DNA of 64,000 bases from Arenicola marina (lineage: Eukaryota; Annelida; Polychaeta; Arenicolidae), in assembly GCA_964019135.1 (NCBI GenBank), contig OZ025256.1, positions 41,636,035 to 41,700,034 on the forward strand. The letters are read 5' to 3'. Each line of letters begins with the position of its first letter. The stretch's first letter is position 1. Shown here piece by piece: positions 37,301 through 52,300 of this stretch. The translations under genes were made by a program, and so were the position numbers. A model generated the notes under the pieces. It worked only from the letters and a program-made list of their open reading frames with translations, did not search any database and was not told the DNA's origin.

Positions 37301-40300
37301 CCGGCTGTGGCCATGTCTGTGTGGTCGCAGGATAAAGATCCCATGTCCTTCTTCGCAAAGAGCAGGGGTTTACCCCCGGGGACATGGCTCTACTCTCCAT
37401 ACAACCATACTCAAACCTCGTTTTTTTACCATTTCGTTGCATTATCTTGCATCCTCCTAGCGTGTTCTGACCGCGAGTTCTCATGCGCCGACGGCCGCTG
37501 TTTAAACTCTGCTTATTACTGGTGTAATGGCTACCCGGAATGCCCGGAAGCCGAAGACGAACCACCGCTGTGTCAAACGTGTAAGTACACCTATCTTATG
37601 GCGGGGCAGGGACAGATCCAGGAATTTGAAAAGGTGGGGGGGGGTGTGCATTGAGATTTGCGACCGGAGGGGGGGGGGGGGGTCGCGACGGAGAAGTGGG
37701 GGGCACCAATTTGTTTAAGACTGTAAAGGTGCGGGGGGAGGGGTGGGGGGGTCCACGCCTCACATTGTGCCTTGAAAAAAGGCATTCTTCCACAAAGAAG
37801 GGGGGGGGGCGCCTCTGGACCCCCTCCCCCCTCCAGATCCGCCCTTCGTCCGTGCAGCTTTGGGGTAAACTGCTTCAGTATGCCGCTTGTGTCATTGGTA
37901 ATTAACAGATTGCGTGACAGTGGCAGCGTGTGGATGGTATCCTATATGTACATCACAATGACCGTTCCAGACAAGAATATGTCATTGGAATCATGCCATA
38001 TATGTAACAGATGTAGATGCTGGCATATTTTACAGGCGGAAAAAAAAGATCTCATGAATACATTTTAGTGATATGGCCAAGGTATATGCAGATGGTTTTA
38101 TATAATTACCGGATGGATCAATTGATGTCCCGGGGGGGCGGGGGCGGGGGGGGGATGATGGCTTTTGGGTGGAGGCCAAGATTGCTTGTCTTGGTTTAAT
38201 GTAATTCAGAGGCAAACCATAGACCTCCTCCTTTCCCCTTTGCGCATCCCTGGATATCAAATGGTCCGTCCCTAACATATCTCCTTTGCTATGTCTCACA
38301 GTTTGCCCGCCCGGCTTCATCAAGTGCAACACCTCCGATGGCCACTGTATCGCCCTGTCTAGTCGCTGTGACGGCTACCGCGACTGTCAAGACATGGAGG
38401 ACGAGACCAACTGCCGTGAGTATTCTACAATCGTGCATTAAAATTGTTGTATATCGAGCTCTTTCCCGCCAAAACTAAGCCTAGGCGATATATATATATA
38501 AATCACAATTTGCAGAAAACTCGATTATTTCAGTCTATAAATTCAGAAAACTAATAAACATCGCCGTTTCGGCTGTGATGTGGCAAACGTGTGTCCGGCG
38601 CGTTTGTATCAAAGCATCAATGCCATTTTTCCGAGGGGGGCCTCCCTGGTGTAGTGGCTAGCGCACTAGACCGCAGATCAATAGGTCCTGGGTTCGAATC
38701 CGGGCTCGGGCACCTAATCTGGGGCATGTTTCATTCCTTCATCCTTCATCGTCCCGGGAGCTTCCTTGGCCCAATTTAGCCTGTATGTGCACAAAAGTGG
38801 CCTAAAACACCAACATTTCATTCCATTTTTCCGAGGATTGCCATGGCATGTTTAGATCTGAAGAAACCTGTATAAACTAAATCATAAACATATGTTTTTT
38901 CCTTCACGTGGATGACAATATTACGAGCCGAAAGGCCTTAATGTATCAACATTGACGTTGCGCAAAAAACAAAAAAATGCCCAGAATGCCTGGCGTATGG
39001 AGAGGCGCCACCCAGCGGAGATCTCTAAAGTCCGACTAGCGATGTGGTTTATGGTTTATTGCAGCCTGTGACGAACCTGGTTACTTCCTGTGCCAGACGA
39101 GCGGCGAGTGCCTTAAGGACTGGGCCATCTGTGACGGGTACCCCCAGTGCCGGGATGAGAGCGACGAACTGGACTGTGGTAAGGACATTAATGGGTTGCC
39201 TATGCGGCTATGAATCAACTGATACAGTGTTAAAGCAATATGTTCCGTAATTGTTATATTACCAACCTCTTCTCCATGTCAAATAAGTATATTCTGTCTT
39301 GAATTTAATACAATATGTTTTATAATTTTTATATTACAAATCTCCCCTCCGTATCAAATAAGTATATTCTGTCTTGAATTTAAATCCTGAAAACCCTTGG
39401 GTTATCCGGAGAGAAGCAAATTTGTTCACCAGAGGAGAAGTTGGTGGCCGGCTTTATGTCCCTGCGCACCTGTTCACTGTTCTGTATTCTGTGTGATGTT
39501 GACCGCGGCTCGCTAGGACGTCCGCGCGATAAACTATAGTCCGCGCAATTTTATGTTGAAATTGTCGTTTTACAGAAAAATCTTTTTACAGTTTACAAAC
39601 GAGATATGAAACATATATGCATCATAATATTGAGATACTTTTAGTCTTGATTCTAAAATGTATACAAATCTAAGATGGCGTATGTAAGCAGGCTGCTTAA
39701 AAGTGATACAGTGGTCATTTCTGTGCTTGTCCATGCTGAATTCCGCATGGTACACTGGCCTCTAGTGAGCTCTCCGAGCAATGTGCAGAGGGTAGATCTG
39801 TGCGTGTTGTACTTGCATGGTTTACTCACTAGATGGCGTCACTGGCCCATGTTTCCATGTGGATTCAACGAGTGGGTGGGGTTGAGATGGGGGCGTTTGG
39901 AAAGACACAGTGGGACGGTATCAATTGGAAGGATACATTTTAAAAGTCGATATCTATTGGAAAGATATATTGTTAACTTCCAAGTCACTTGTAAAGTTAC
40001 CTTCCTGAAATAGAAAAAAACTGTTGGAAAGATGCCGTCTTAAAGTAGTTTTTTTTTTGGAAATAAACACTGAGATGTAAACTGAAATCGGAGATCAGTT
40101 GGAAAGGACATGCACTGTCAAAGTCCAGATTGGTTGGAAAGCTACATTGTCAAAGTCCAGATTGGGTAAAAAAGCTACATTGTCAAGGTCCAGATTGGTT
40201 GGAAAGCTACATTATTAAAGTCGAGATATGTTAGAAAGCTTCATTGTTAAAGTCGAAATTGGTTGGAAGACTACATTATTAGAGTCGAGATTGGTTGGAA

Positions 40301-43300
40301 AGCTACATTATTAAAGTCGAGATTTGTTGGAAAGCTACATTGTTAAAGTCGAGATTGGTTGGAAAGCTACATTATCAAAGTTGAGATGGTTGATAAGCTA
40401 CATTGGTAAAGTCGAGATTGGTTGGAAAGCTACATTGTTAGAGTCTAGATTGGTTGGAAAGCTACATTATTAAAGTCGAGATTGGTTGGAAAGCTACATT
40501 ATCAAAGTCGAGATTGGTTGGAAAGCTACATTGGTAAAGTCGAGATTGGTTGGAAAGCTACATTGTTAGAGTCGAGATTGGTTGGAAAGCTACATTATTA
40601 AAGTCGAGATTCTTTGGAAAGCTACATTATTAAAATCGAGATTGGTTGGAAAGCTAAATAGTTAAACTCGAGATTGGTTGGAAAGCTACATTGTTAGAGT
40701 CGAGATTGGTTGGAAAGCTACATTGCTGGAGTCGAGATTTGTTGGAAAGCTACATTATTAAAGTAGAGATTCTTTGGAAAGCTACATTATTAAAATCGAG
40801 ATTGGTTGGAAAGCTAAATAGTTAAACTCGAGATTGGTTGGAAAGCTACATTGTTAGAGTCGAGATTGGTTGGAAAGCTACATTGCTGGAGTCGAGATTT
40901 GTTGGAAAGCTACATTATTAAAGTCGAGATTCTTTGGAAAGCTACATTGTTAGAGTCGAGATTGGTTGGAAAGCTACATTGTAAAAGTTGAGATTGGTTG
41001 GAAAGCTACATTGTAAAAGTTGAGATTGGTTGGGAAGCTACATTGTTAGAGTCGAGATTGGTTGGAAAGCTACATTGTTGAAGTCGAGATCCCAATTGGT
41101 GTGCATGTACTGACTTTCTCTTTCGCAGTCTGTGATGATGGGGCGTTCCTCTGCGACCAGTCTAGGTGTCTGTCGACCGATTACCGTTGCAACCATTATA
41201 TGGATTGCCGAGACGGAACGGATGAACATGACTGCGGTGAGTCAGATCCCGTCTCTTACAAACAAAAGTGAAATGTACACCCAGCCACGCTCGAGTTGGT
41301 GTGACGTCATCACACTGACGTCATGCCGCGCAGGGAACCAGCCAGCCCACAGAGTGAACTTGCTAGCTTGAAAGCTTTACGGAGTTCGGTTCATGGATAT
41401 GAACACCACTCGTCCGTCAGAGGGCGTAACAGAATACATATGGATCAGCCAACCAGTCTCAGTGTGTTGTACTACATGACCAGAACCAGGCAGTAACATT
41501 ACATTAGTTGCCGTTATGTCTGTCCTCAGTGAGGGGGGGGGGAGGGAGGGTACTTAATGCATCCCTGTGGGCTGGGGGTTCCGCGGTATAGCCCCTTCCC
41601 CCCCTCTAATTCAACGCCAACATCCGCTCGGTCGGGGCGTTTTAAGGCCAAAATCCGCTCGGAAGAGATATTTTTTCGGGGCAACCCCCTCCATGATCGC
41701 ACATTTCAGAGCCCCCTCCCCACCCTATAGGGGTAACTTTTTCATCAGAAATGTCCGCTCCCTCAGGCATCAAAGGGCACCCGCCGAAGCCCCCACCTCC
41801 CGCCCTTCACCCGGGGGGTATGTCACTATGTAATGAAATGGACACATTTTTACCTTTGTATTCTTGTCAAGTTTACAATTATTATTGACTAAGAATCAAA
41901 TCAATATCAACTGATACAGCAACAACCTCAATGTATTTGTGGGTATTGCCATGGTAGCTTGAGATGAACAACGACATTAAATATATTATAATTGTGACTC
42001 CATGATAATGATTGCAGAGTGCTCGGACAGCCAGTTCAAGTGCGCCACCATGGGTAACTGCACCTCCATGTATAGCCGTTGTAACGGCTACAACGAATGT
42101 GGGGATTGGAGTGACGAGATGAACTGCGGTCAGTTATAGGTTTTGTAATGTTTATGTTTCACATCTCTTCTTCATGTAAAATAGGTATATTCGGTTTTTA
42201 ATTTAAATCATGAAAACCTGCGGATTATTCGGAGAGGAGCACATTTGTTCACCGGAGCAGAAGTTGGTGGTCGGCTTTATATCCCTGCGCGCCTGTTCAC
42301 CGTTCGGTATTATGTGTGATGTCGACCGCGGCACGCTAGGACGTCCGCGCGTGATAAACTAGTCCGCGCAGTTTTATGTTGAAACTGTTTCTTTACAGAA
42401 CCAATGAGATATAAACATTCTAAAATGTAAAAAAATCTAACATGGTGCATGTAAGTAGGCTACTTTATATACCATGTAGCCACTGTTGACATTGGCCAAT
42501 GATACATGCTTTGAGTTATTCCAATATACCTTAGCCAAGTATTTGGAGTTGTGTAATACATATTTACACGTGTTTCGTGGTCAAATGAATTTATAATAAT
42601 TAGAATTAAATATCCAGAAGATAGTAATGGAGATTTACTGGTGTGCAACCAACAGAGTGCAGGGATGATCAGTTTCAATGCGATATCGGGCCGTGTCTGG
42701 ACGAGATTTACTGGTGTGACGGAAACCCCGACTGCCCGGATGAAAGCGACGAACCCGAGTCGTGTAGAACATGTAAGGCTAACATTTAGCACCGTTACAA
42801 CGGTTCTTTTGTCAACTGTGCCTTACATATACAACGCGTTTCTACATGTTGTTGATTCGTGCTTCAGATATTTTAATGGAGGCAGTCGCATAATTTGTGC
42901 CTGCGAATCGGGCAAAAATAACTTTCTTTAAAATATAATATATCGATTTTTTCTTTCCTTTATATTTATTAGGTGTCATTAAGGCCTGATAAACAGAACG
43001 GCCATCAAAGCAGGCATATAGCAACAAATTCTTATCTTTTATCTCGCGTACATGTGTGATTTGCCAATACATGTGTTGGATGTATGTTCACGCCTTGACA
43101 ATGATTCGGGGTATACTGCGACTCCTGCATCCGCAGCATCATGTAAATAGTTTATTACAAATTTTGTAATAATACAATTAATTTATGAAAATAATCTTAT
43201 CTGGATTTAATAAATCCGAGGCCTTTTAATATTCGGCAATTAGCAAAATATGTACGTGAGAATCTCTCGTTACCTTGCGGCAGCTATCATCTCTTGTCAT

Positions 43301-46300
43301 AATTAAATTTTAGGTCAGAGAACCTGGAGCCTCATGTTTTCTGAGGTCAAATTATCTCAATAAAAAGATGAATTTCTTCGCTAGATGTCGCCAGTGATCT
43401 TTGGCTATGGTCATGTTGCAGGTTCTGTCAATCAGTGCGCCCCAGGCCAGCTGCTGTGCCAAGTGGCCGGGGAGAACGCCTGCGTGAGAGGCGAGAAGCT
43501 GTGTGACGAGGTCCGGGACTGCGACGGGGCAGAGGACGAGAAACCGCCAATATGTGGTATGTAAGCCCGCCCACCGCCTACACACCGGCCGCCTACAGCC
43601 TACACACAGCCTACCCACAGCCTACACACCGTCCGCCCACAGCCTACATACCGTCCGCCCACCGCCTACACACCGTCCGCCCACCGCCTACACACCGTCC
43701 GCCCACAGCCTACACACCGTCCCCCCACAGCCTACACACCGTCCGCCCACAGCCTACACACCGTCCGCCCACAGCCTACACACAGCCTACCCACACCGTC
43801 TGCCCACAGCCTACACACCGTTCGCCCACAGCCTACACACCGTCCGCCCACCGCCTACACACCGTAAGCCCACAGCCTACACATCGTCCGCTCACAGCCT
43901 ACACACCGTCCGCTCACAGCCTACACACCCTCCGCCCACCGCCTACACACCGTCCGCCCACAGCCTACACACCGTCTACCCACAGCCTACACACCGTCCG
44001 CCCACAGCCTGCACAACCTCCGCCCACAGCCTACACACCGTCCGCTCACAGCCTACACACCCTCCGCCCACCGCCTACACACCGTCCGCCCACAGCCTAC
44101 ACACCGTAAGCCCACAGCCTACACATCGTCCGCCCACAGCCTACACACCGTCCGCTCACAGCCTACACACCCTCCGCCCACCGCCTACACACCGTCCGCC
44201 CACAGCCTACACACCGTCTACCCACAGCCTACACACCGTCCGCCCACAGCCTGCACAACCTCCGCCCACAGCCTACACACCGTCCGCTCACAGCCTACAC
44301 ACCGTCCGCCCACAGCCTACACACCGTCCGCCCACAGCCTACACACCGTCCGCCCACAGCTTACACACCGTCTACCCATAGCCGACACACCCTCCGCCCA
44401 CAACCTACTCACCGTCTACCCATAGCCTACACACCGTCCGCCCACAGCCTGCACACCCTCCGCCCACAACCTACTCACCGTCTACCCATAGCCTACACAC
44501 CGTCCGCCCACAGCCTGCACACCGTCCGCACATAGCCTACACACCGTCTACCCACAGCCTACACACCGTCCGCCCACAGCCTGCACACCCTCCGCCCACA
44601 ACCTACACACCGTCTACCCATAGCCTACACACCGTCCGCCCACCGCCTACACACCGTCCGCCCACCGCCTACACACCGTCCGCCCACAGCCTGCACACCC
44701 TCCGCCCACAACCTACACACCGTCTACCCATAGCCTGCACACCGTCCGCGCATAGCCTACACACCGTCTACCCATAGCCTACACACCGTCCGCCCACAGC
44801 TTACACACCGTCCGCCCACAGCCTACACACCGTCCACCCATAGCCTACACACCGTCCGCTCACAGCTTACACACCGTCCGCCCACAGCCTACACACCGTC
44901 TGCCCACAGGCTAAACACCGTCCGCCCACAGCCTACACACCCTCCGCCCACCGCCTACACACCGTCCGCCCACAGCCTACACACCCTCCGCCCACCGCCT
45001 ACACACCGTCCGCCCACAGCCTACACACCGTCTGCCCACAGGCTAAACACCGTCCGCCCACAGCCTACACACCCTCCGCCCACCGCCTACACACCGTCCG
45101 CCCACAGCCTACACACCCTCCGCCCACCGCCTACACACCGTCCACCCACAGCCTGCACACCGTCCGCGCATAGCCTACACACCGTCTATCCACAGCCTAC
45201 ACACCGTCCGCCCACAGAATACACACCGTCCACCCACAACCTACACACCGTTTACCCATAGCCTACACACCCTCCGCCCACAACCTACACACCGTCCGCC
45301 CACAGCCTACACACCGTCCGCCCACAGCCTACACACCGTCCACCCGCAGCCCAAACACCGTCCGCCCACAGTCTACTCCTGCATCTTGCCCACCTGCCCT
45401 CAGAAACCTTGCCCGCTCCCCAGCTATCTTTAAGGTGGGGACCGCCTTGAGGTGACAGATCAGGAAGGTATATACTATATATATCCCGCCTTGTTCACGC
45501 AGAGTGTTTGGAGGCGTCCTGTTTCGACGGGGTGTGCATTTCCGCCGGCAGGTTGTGCGACCTTCAAGCCGACTGCCCGGATGCCTCTGACGAGGCGAAC
45601 TGTGGCCTGCGTGAGTACACGTGACTTGAGAAAACGCCCTTTCCTTCCATTTATGACATTTACGATATTTATAATTTGAAGCTACTTGGAAATAAATTTA
45701 ATTTTGTAAAGATGTTCTAAAGCGATCAGAAAACATCCAGTAACATTTGAAATACTTTTTCATGGTGTTTAGCGATCAGATTATATATAAAAACGTTTAG
45801 ATTTTATGTCATGCTCTAACGCGATCAAAAGACAAAAATTTAGTATTGTGAGGAGAATAAATATAAGGCCTAACACTTTAAAATCTTTTTCCATGTCTTA
45901 TTGTGACCAGAATAAATTTCTCAATTTTAACCCAGCCTTTTAACCCTGTCTTTAACCCTGTCTTTTGCCCTGTATTTAACCCTGTCTTTAACCCTGTTTT
46001 GACGCAGCGTGCGCCCCCAATCAGCATCTGTGTGACGGGCGATGCATCAGCGCCGCCCTGGTGTGCAACGGACGCATCAACTGCCAGGACTTGTCCGATG
46101 AGGTCGAATGTGGTAACTATGGCAACCAATACGTTCCCTCGACCCTCTCAACGCTACTAATGGATCGCTCACTCAACCGGGTGAAACGCTAATTAAATGT
46201 GTTTCAATGAAGTTTCCGAGAAATGATTCAAGCATTCAAGTAATTGCATTATGAAGTTTTATAGGGAAATATATTGCCACAGAAACTGAAGCAAAATGTA

Positions 46301-49300
46301 TGGGTCCGCAATCCGTGTAGCTATAACATAGTTAAAGATATAGAGTGGTTTACGCACACGCTCTCAGTGAACCCCTTCCCCGTTACTGGGGCCGCCCATC
46401 CACCCGATACAGTGTCACACTGGTTAGCACTGATGTGGCGGACACCCCGAATGGTCTAGTGGCTAGCGCGCTAGGCTTAGTCGAGTGAACTCTACCAGGC
46501 TAACCATTGTGCAGGAATTTGAGGATGCCGCCCCACTGTGCGAATCTCTACTTTGTGCGGGATTGTCCAGTGTCGATCCCAATGGTATTTTCAAAAAAGA
46601 ACCGTGTCGGTGTAAATTTTTCACACGTTCGGTCTCGGAATTTGTGATACCAATGTCAGATGTCCAAAACAATGGCTCCGTGTCGCCATTAGAGGTCATA
46701 AAGCCGCGTCATTGATGGCACCTCCCGAGACTGTTACCAACAGGAGTAGTCGAGCAGTATTCATGAATCCACCAAGCTTGATACCTATGCGACATACAAG
46801 AGTTCACTCGAAACAGAAAAGTATCTTATCAACTTGTACAACGACTTGCTAAATAAATACTTAAGGTACGCTTCCAATTGCACTAGGGAAACATTTGTAA
46901 ATATACTGAAAACAGATAATGCTGTTAAGCTAGCAGAACTGGGAAACTTCATCTACCAAGGAACAAATCTCCGTAATCAGTTTCCACAAAGCTGTCCTCA
47001 TAAGTAAGTTAGTTGTGTTAATATCATAATCTGTATATATAGGTTGTACTATGGCCCGAAGGCCAGCAGTACAGACTAAACCTCTACTTTACCTCACCTT
47101 ACCTCCCGAGACACTGCTGCCTGTGTATGACCTGCCTGCCGTCCTGTCCTTACCTCACCTTACCTCCCGAGACACTGCTGCCTGTGTATGACCTGCCTGC
47201 CGTCCTGTCCTTACCTCACCTTACCTCCCGAGACACTGCTGCCTGTGTATGACCTGCCTGCCGTCCCGTCCTTACCTCACCTTACCTCCCGAGACACTGC
47301 TGCCTGTGTATGACCTGCCTGCCGTCCTGTCCTTACCTCACCTTACCTCCCGAGACACTGCTGCCTGTGTATGACCTGCCTGCCGTCCTGTCCTTGCCTC
47401 ACCTTACCTCCCGAGACACTGCTGCCTGTGTATGACCTGCCTGCCGTCCTGTCCTTACCTCACCTTACCTCCCGAGACACTGCTGCCTGTGTATGACCTG
47501 CCTGCCGTCCTGTCTTTACCTCACCTTACCTCCCGAGACACTGCTGCCTGTGTATGACCTGCCTGCCGTCCTGTCCTTACCTCACCTTACCTCCCGAGAC
47601 ACTGCTGCCTGTGTATGACCTGCCTGCCGTCCTGTCCTTACCTCACCTTACCTCCCGAGACACTGCTGCCTGTGTATGACCTGCCTGCCGTCCTGTCCTT
47701 ACCTCACCTTACCTCCCGAGACACTGCTGCCTGTGTATGACCTGCCTGCCGTCCTGTCCTTACCTCACCTTACCTCCCGAGACACTGCTGCCTGTGTATG
47801 ACCTGCCTGCCGTCCTGTCCTTACCTCACCTTACCTCCCGAGACACTGCTGCATGTGTATGACCTGCCTGCCGTCCTGTCCTTGCCTCACCTTACCTCCC
47901 GAGACACTGCTGCCTGTGTATGACCTGCCTGCCGTCCCGTCCTTACCTCACCTTACCTCCCGAGACACTGCTGCCTGTGTATGACCTGCCTGCCGTCCTG
48001 TCCTTACCTCACCTTACCTCCCGAGACACTGCTGCCTGTGTATGACCTGCCTGCCGTCCCGTCCTTACCTCACCTTACCTCCCGAGACACTGCTGCCTGT
48101 GTATGACCTGCCTGCCGTCCTGTCCTTACCTCACCTTACCTCCCGAGACACTGCTGCCTGTGTATGACCTGCCTGCCGTCCTGTCCTTACCTCACCTTAC
48201 CTCCCGAGACACTGCTGCCTGTGTATGACCTGCCTGCCGTCTCGTCCTTACCTCACCTTACCTCCCGAGACACTGCTGCCTGTGTATGACCTGCCTGCCG
48301 TCCTGTCCTTACCTCACCTTACCTCCCGAGACACTGCTGCCTGTGTATGACCTGCCTGCCGTCCCGTCCTTACCTCACCTTACCTCCCGAGACACTGCTG
48401 CCTGTGTATGACCTGCCTGCCGTCCTGTCCTTACCTCACCTTACCTCCCGAGACACTGCTGCCTGTGTATGACCTGCCTGCCGTCCCGTCCTTAGCTCAC
48501 CTTACCTCCCGAGACACTGCTGTCTGTGTATGACCTGCCTGCCGTCCCGTCCTTACCTCACCTTACCTCCCGAGACACTGCTGCCTGTGTATGACCTGCC
48601 TGCCGTCCTGTCCTTACCTCACCTTACCTCCCGAGACACTGCTGCCTGTGTATGACCTGCCTGCCGTCCTGTCCTTGCCTCACCTTACCTCCCGAGACAC
48701 TGCTGCCTGTGTATGACCTGCCTGCCGTCCTGTCCTTGCCTCACCTTACCTCCCGAGACACTGCTGCCTGTGTATGACCTGCCTGCCGTCCCGTCCTTAC
48801 CTCACCTTACCTCCCGAGACACTGCTGCCTGTGTATGACCTGCCTGCCGTCCTGTCCTTACCTCACCTTACCTCCCGAGACACTGCTGCCTGTGTATGAC
48901 CTGCCTGCCGTCCTGTCCTTGCCTCACCTTACCTCCCGAGACACTGCTGCCTGTGTATGACCTGCCTGCCGTCCTGTCCTTGCCTCACCTTACCTCCCGA
49001 GACACTGCTGCCTGTGTATGACCTGCCTGCCGTCCTGTCCTTACCTCACCTTACCTCCCGAGACACTGCTGCCTGTGTATGACCTGCCTGCCGTCCTGTC
49101 CTTACCTCACCTTACCTCCCGAGACACTGCTGCCTGTGTATGACCTGCCTGCCGTCCTGTCCTTGCCTCACCTTACCTCCCGAGACACTGCTGCCTGTGT
49201 ATGACCTGCCTGCCGTCCTGTCCTTGCCTCACCTTACCTCCCGAGACACTGCTGCCTGTGTATGACCTGCCTGCCGTCCTGTCCTTACCTCACCTTACCT

Positions 49301-52300
49301 CCCGAGACACTGCTGCCTGTGTATGACCTGCCTGCCGTCCTGTCCTTACCTCACCTTACCTCCCGAGACACTGCTGCCTGTGTATGACCTGCCTGCCGTC
49401 CTGTCCTTAGCTCACCTTACCTCCCGAGACACTGCTGCCTGTGTATGACCTGCCTGCCGTCCTGTCCTTACCTCACCTTACCTCCCGAGACACTGCTGCC
49501 TGTGTATGCCCTGCCTGCCGTCCTGTCCTTGCCTCACCTTCCCTCCCGAGACACTGCTGCCTGTGTATGACCTGCCTGCCGTCCTGTCCTTACCTCACCT
49601 TACCTCCCGAGACACTGCCGCCTGTGTATGACCTGCCTGCCGTCCTGTCCTTACCTCACCTTACCTCCCGAGACACTGCTGCATGTGTATGACCTGCCTG
49701 CCGTCCTGTCCTTACCTCAGCTTACCTCCCGAGACACTGCTACCTATGTATGACCTGCCTGCCGTCCCGTCCTTACCTCACCTTACCTCCCGAGACACTG
49801 CTGCCTGTGTATGACCTGCCTGCCGTCCTGTCCTTACCTCACCTTACCTCCCGAGACACTGCTGCCTGTGTATGACCTGCCTGCCGTCCTGTCCTTGCCT
49901 CAGCTTACCTCCCGAGACACTGCTGCCTGTGTATGACCTGCCTGCCGTCCTGTCCTTACCTCACCTTACCTCCCGAGACACTGCTGCCTGTGTATGACCT
50001 GCCTGCCGTCCTGTCCTTACCTCACCTTACCTCCCGAGACACTGCTGCCTGTGTATGACCTGCCTGCCGTCCTGTCCTTGCCTCACCTTACCTCCCGAGA
50101 CACTGCTGCCTGTGTATGACCTGCCTGCCGTCCTGTCCTTACCTCACCTTACCTCCCGAGACACTGCTGCCTGTGTATGACCTGCCTGCCGTCCTGTCCT
50201 TACCTCACCTTACCTCCCGAGACACTGCTGCCTGTGTATGACCTGCCTGCCGTCCTGTCCTTGCCTCACCTTACCTCCCGAGACACTGCTGCCTGTGTAT
50301 GACCTGCCTGCCGTCCTGTCCTTGCCTCACCTTACCTCCCGAGACACTGCTGCCTGTGTATGACCTGCCTGCCGTCCTGTCCTTGCCTCACCTTACCTCC
50401 CGAGACACTGCTGCCTGTGTATGACCTGCCTGCCGTCCTGTCCTTACCTCACCTTACCTCCCGAGACACTGCTGCCTGTGTATGACCTGCCTGCCGTCCT
50501 GTCCTTACCTCACCTTACCTCCCGAGACACTGCTGCCTGTGTATGACCTGCCTGCCGTCCTGTCCTTACCTCACCTTACCTCCCGAGACACTGCTGCCTG
50601 TGTATGACCTGCCTGCCGTCCTGTCCTTACCTCACCTTACCTCCCGAGACACTGCTGCCTGTGTATGACCTGCCTGCCGTCCTGTCCTTACCTCACCTTA
50701 CCTCCCGAGACACTGCTGCATGTGTATGACCTGCCTGCCGTCCCGTCCTTAGCTCACCTTACCTCCCGAGACACTGCTGCCTGTGTATGACCTGCCTGCC
50801 GTCCTGTCCTTACCTCACCTTACCTCCCGAGACACTGCTGCCTGTGTATGACCTGCCTGCCGTCCTGTCCTTACCTCACCTTACCTCCCGAGACACTGCT
50901 GCCTGTGTATGACCTGCCTGCCGTCCTGTCCTTACCTCACCTTACCTCCCGAGACACTGCTGCCTGTGTATGACCTGCCTGCCGTCCTGTCCTTGCCTCA
51001 CCTTACCTCCCGAGACACTGCTGCCTGTGTATGACCTGCCTGCCGTCCTGTCCTTACCTCACCTTACCTCCCGAGACACTGCTGCATGTGTATGACCTGC
51101 CTGCCGTCCTGTCCTTACCTCACCTTACCTCCCGAGACACTGCTGCCTGTGTATGACCTGCCTGCCGTCCCGTCCTTAGCTCACCTTACCTCCCGAGACA
51201 CTGCTGCCTGTGTATGACCTGCCTGCCGTCCCGTCCTTACCTCACCTTACCTCCCGAGACACTGCTGCCTGTGTATGACCTGCCTGCCGTCCTGTCCTTA
51301 CCTCACCTTACCTCCCGAGACACTGCTGCCTGTGTATGACCTGCCTGCCGTCCTGTCCTTACCTCACCTTACCTCCCGAGACACTGCTGCCTGTGTATGA
51401 CCTGCCTGCCGTCCCGTCCTTACCTCACCTTACCTCCCGAGACACTGCTGCCTGTGTATGACCTGCCTGCCGTCCTGTCCTTACCTCACCTTACCTCCCG
51501 AGACACTGCTGCCTGTGTATGACCTGCCTGCCGTCCTGTCCTTACCTCACCTTACCTCCCGAGACACTGCTGCCTGTGTATGACCTGCCTGCCGCCCTGT
51601 CCTTGCCTCACCTTACCTCCCGAGACACTGCTGCCTGTGTATGACCTGCCTGCCGCCCTGTCCTTGCCTCACCTTACCTCCCGAGACACTGCTGCCTGTG
51701 TATGACCTGCTTACCGTCCTGTCCTTACCTCACCTTACCTCCCGAGACACTGCTGCCTGTGTATGACCTGCCTGCCGTCCTGTCCTTACCTCACCTTACC
51801 TCCCGAGACACTGCTGCCTGTGTATGACCTGCCTGCCGTCCCGTCCTTACCTCACCTTACCTCCCGAGACACTGCTGCCTGTGTATGACCTGCCTGCCGT
51901 CCTGTCCTTACCTCACCTTACCTCCCGAGACACTGCTGCCTGTGTATGACCTGCCTGCCGTCCTGTCCTTACCTCACCTTACCTCCCGAGACACTGCTGC
52001 CTGTGCATGACCTGCCTGCCGTCCCGTCCTTTCCTCACCTTACCTCCCGAGACACTGCTGCCTGTGCATGACCTGCCTGCCGTCCTGTCCTTACCTCACC
52101 TTACCTCCCGAGACACTGCTGCCTGTGTATGACCTGCCTGCCGTCCTGTCCTTGCCTCACCTTACCTCCCGAGACACTGCTGCCTGTGTATGACCTGCCT
52201 GCCGTCCTGTCCTTACCTCACCTTACCTCCCGAGACACTGCTGCATGTGTATGACCTGCTTGCCGTCCTGTCCTTACCTCACCTTACCTCCCGAGACACT

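Noticed and set aside
38640..38715. A functional tRNA gene
   Set aside because: The B box and T arm are good, but the acceptor stem pairs in only about four of seven positions and a SINE body follows.
43503..44381. 292-codon Pro/Thr/His-rich open frame
   Set aside because: It is the 22-bp minisatellite read through; the real exon B12 ends at 43556 with a good donor.
46485..46715. A 76-codon open frame with several cysteines as a further LDLa exon
   Set aside because: The cysteine spacing and DE motif do not fit LDLa, and the DNA resembles a dispersed repeat.
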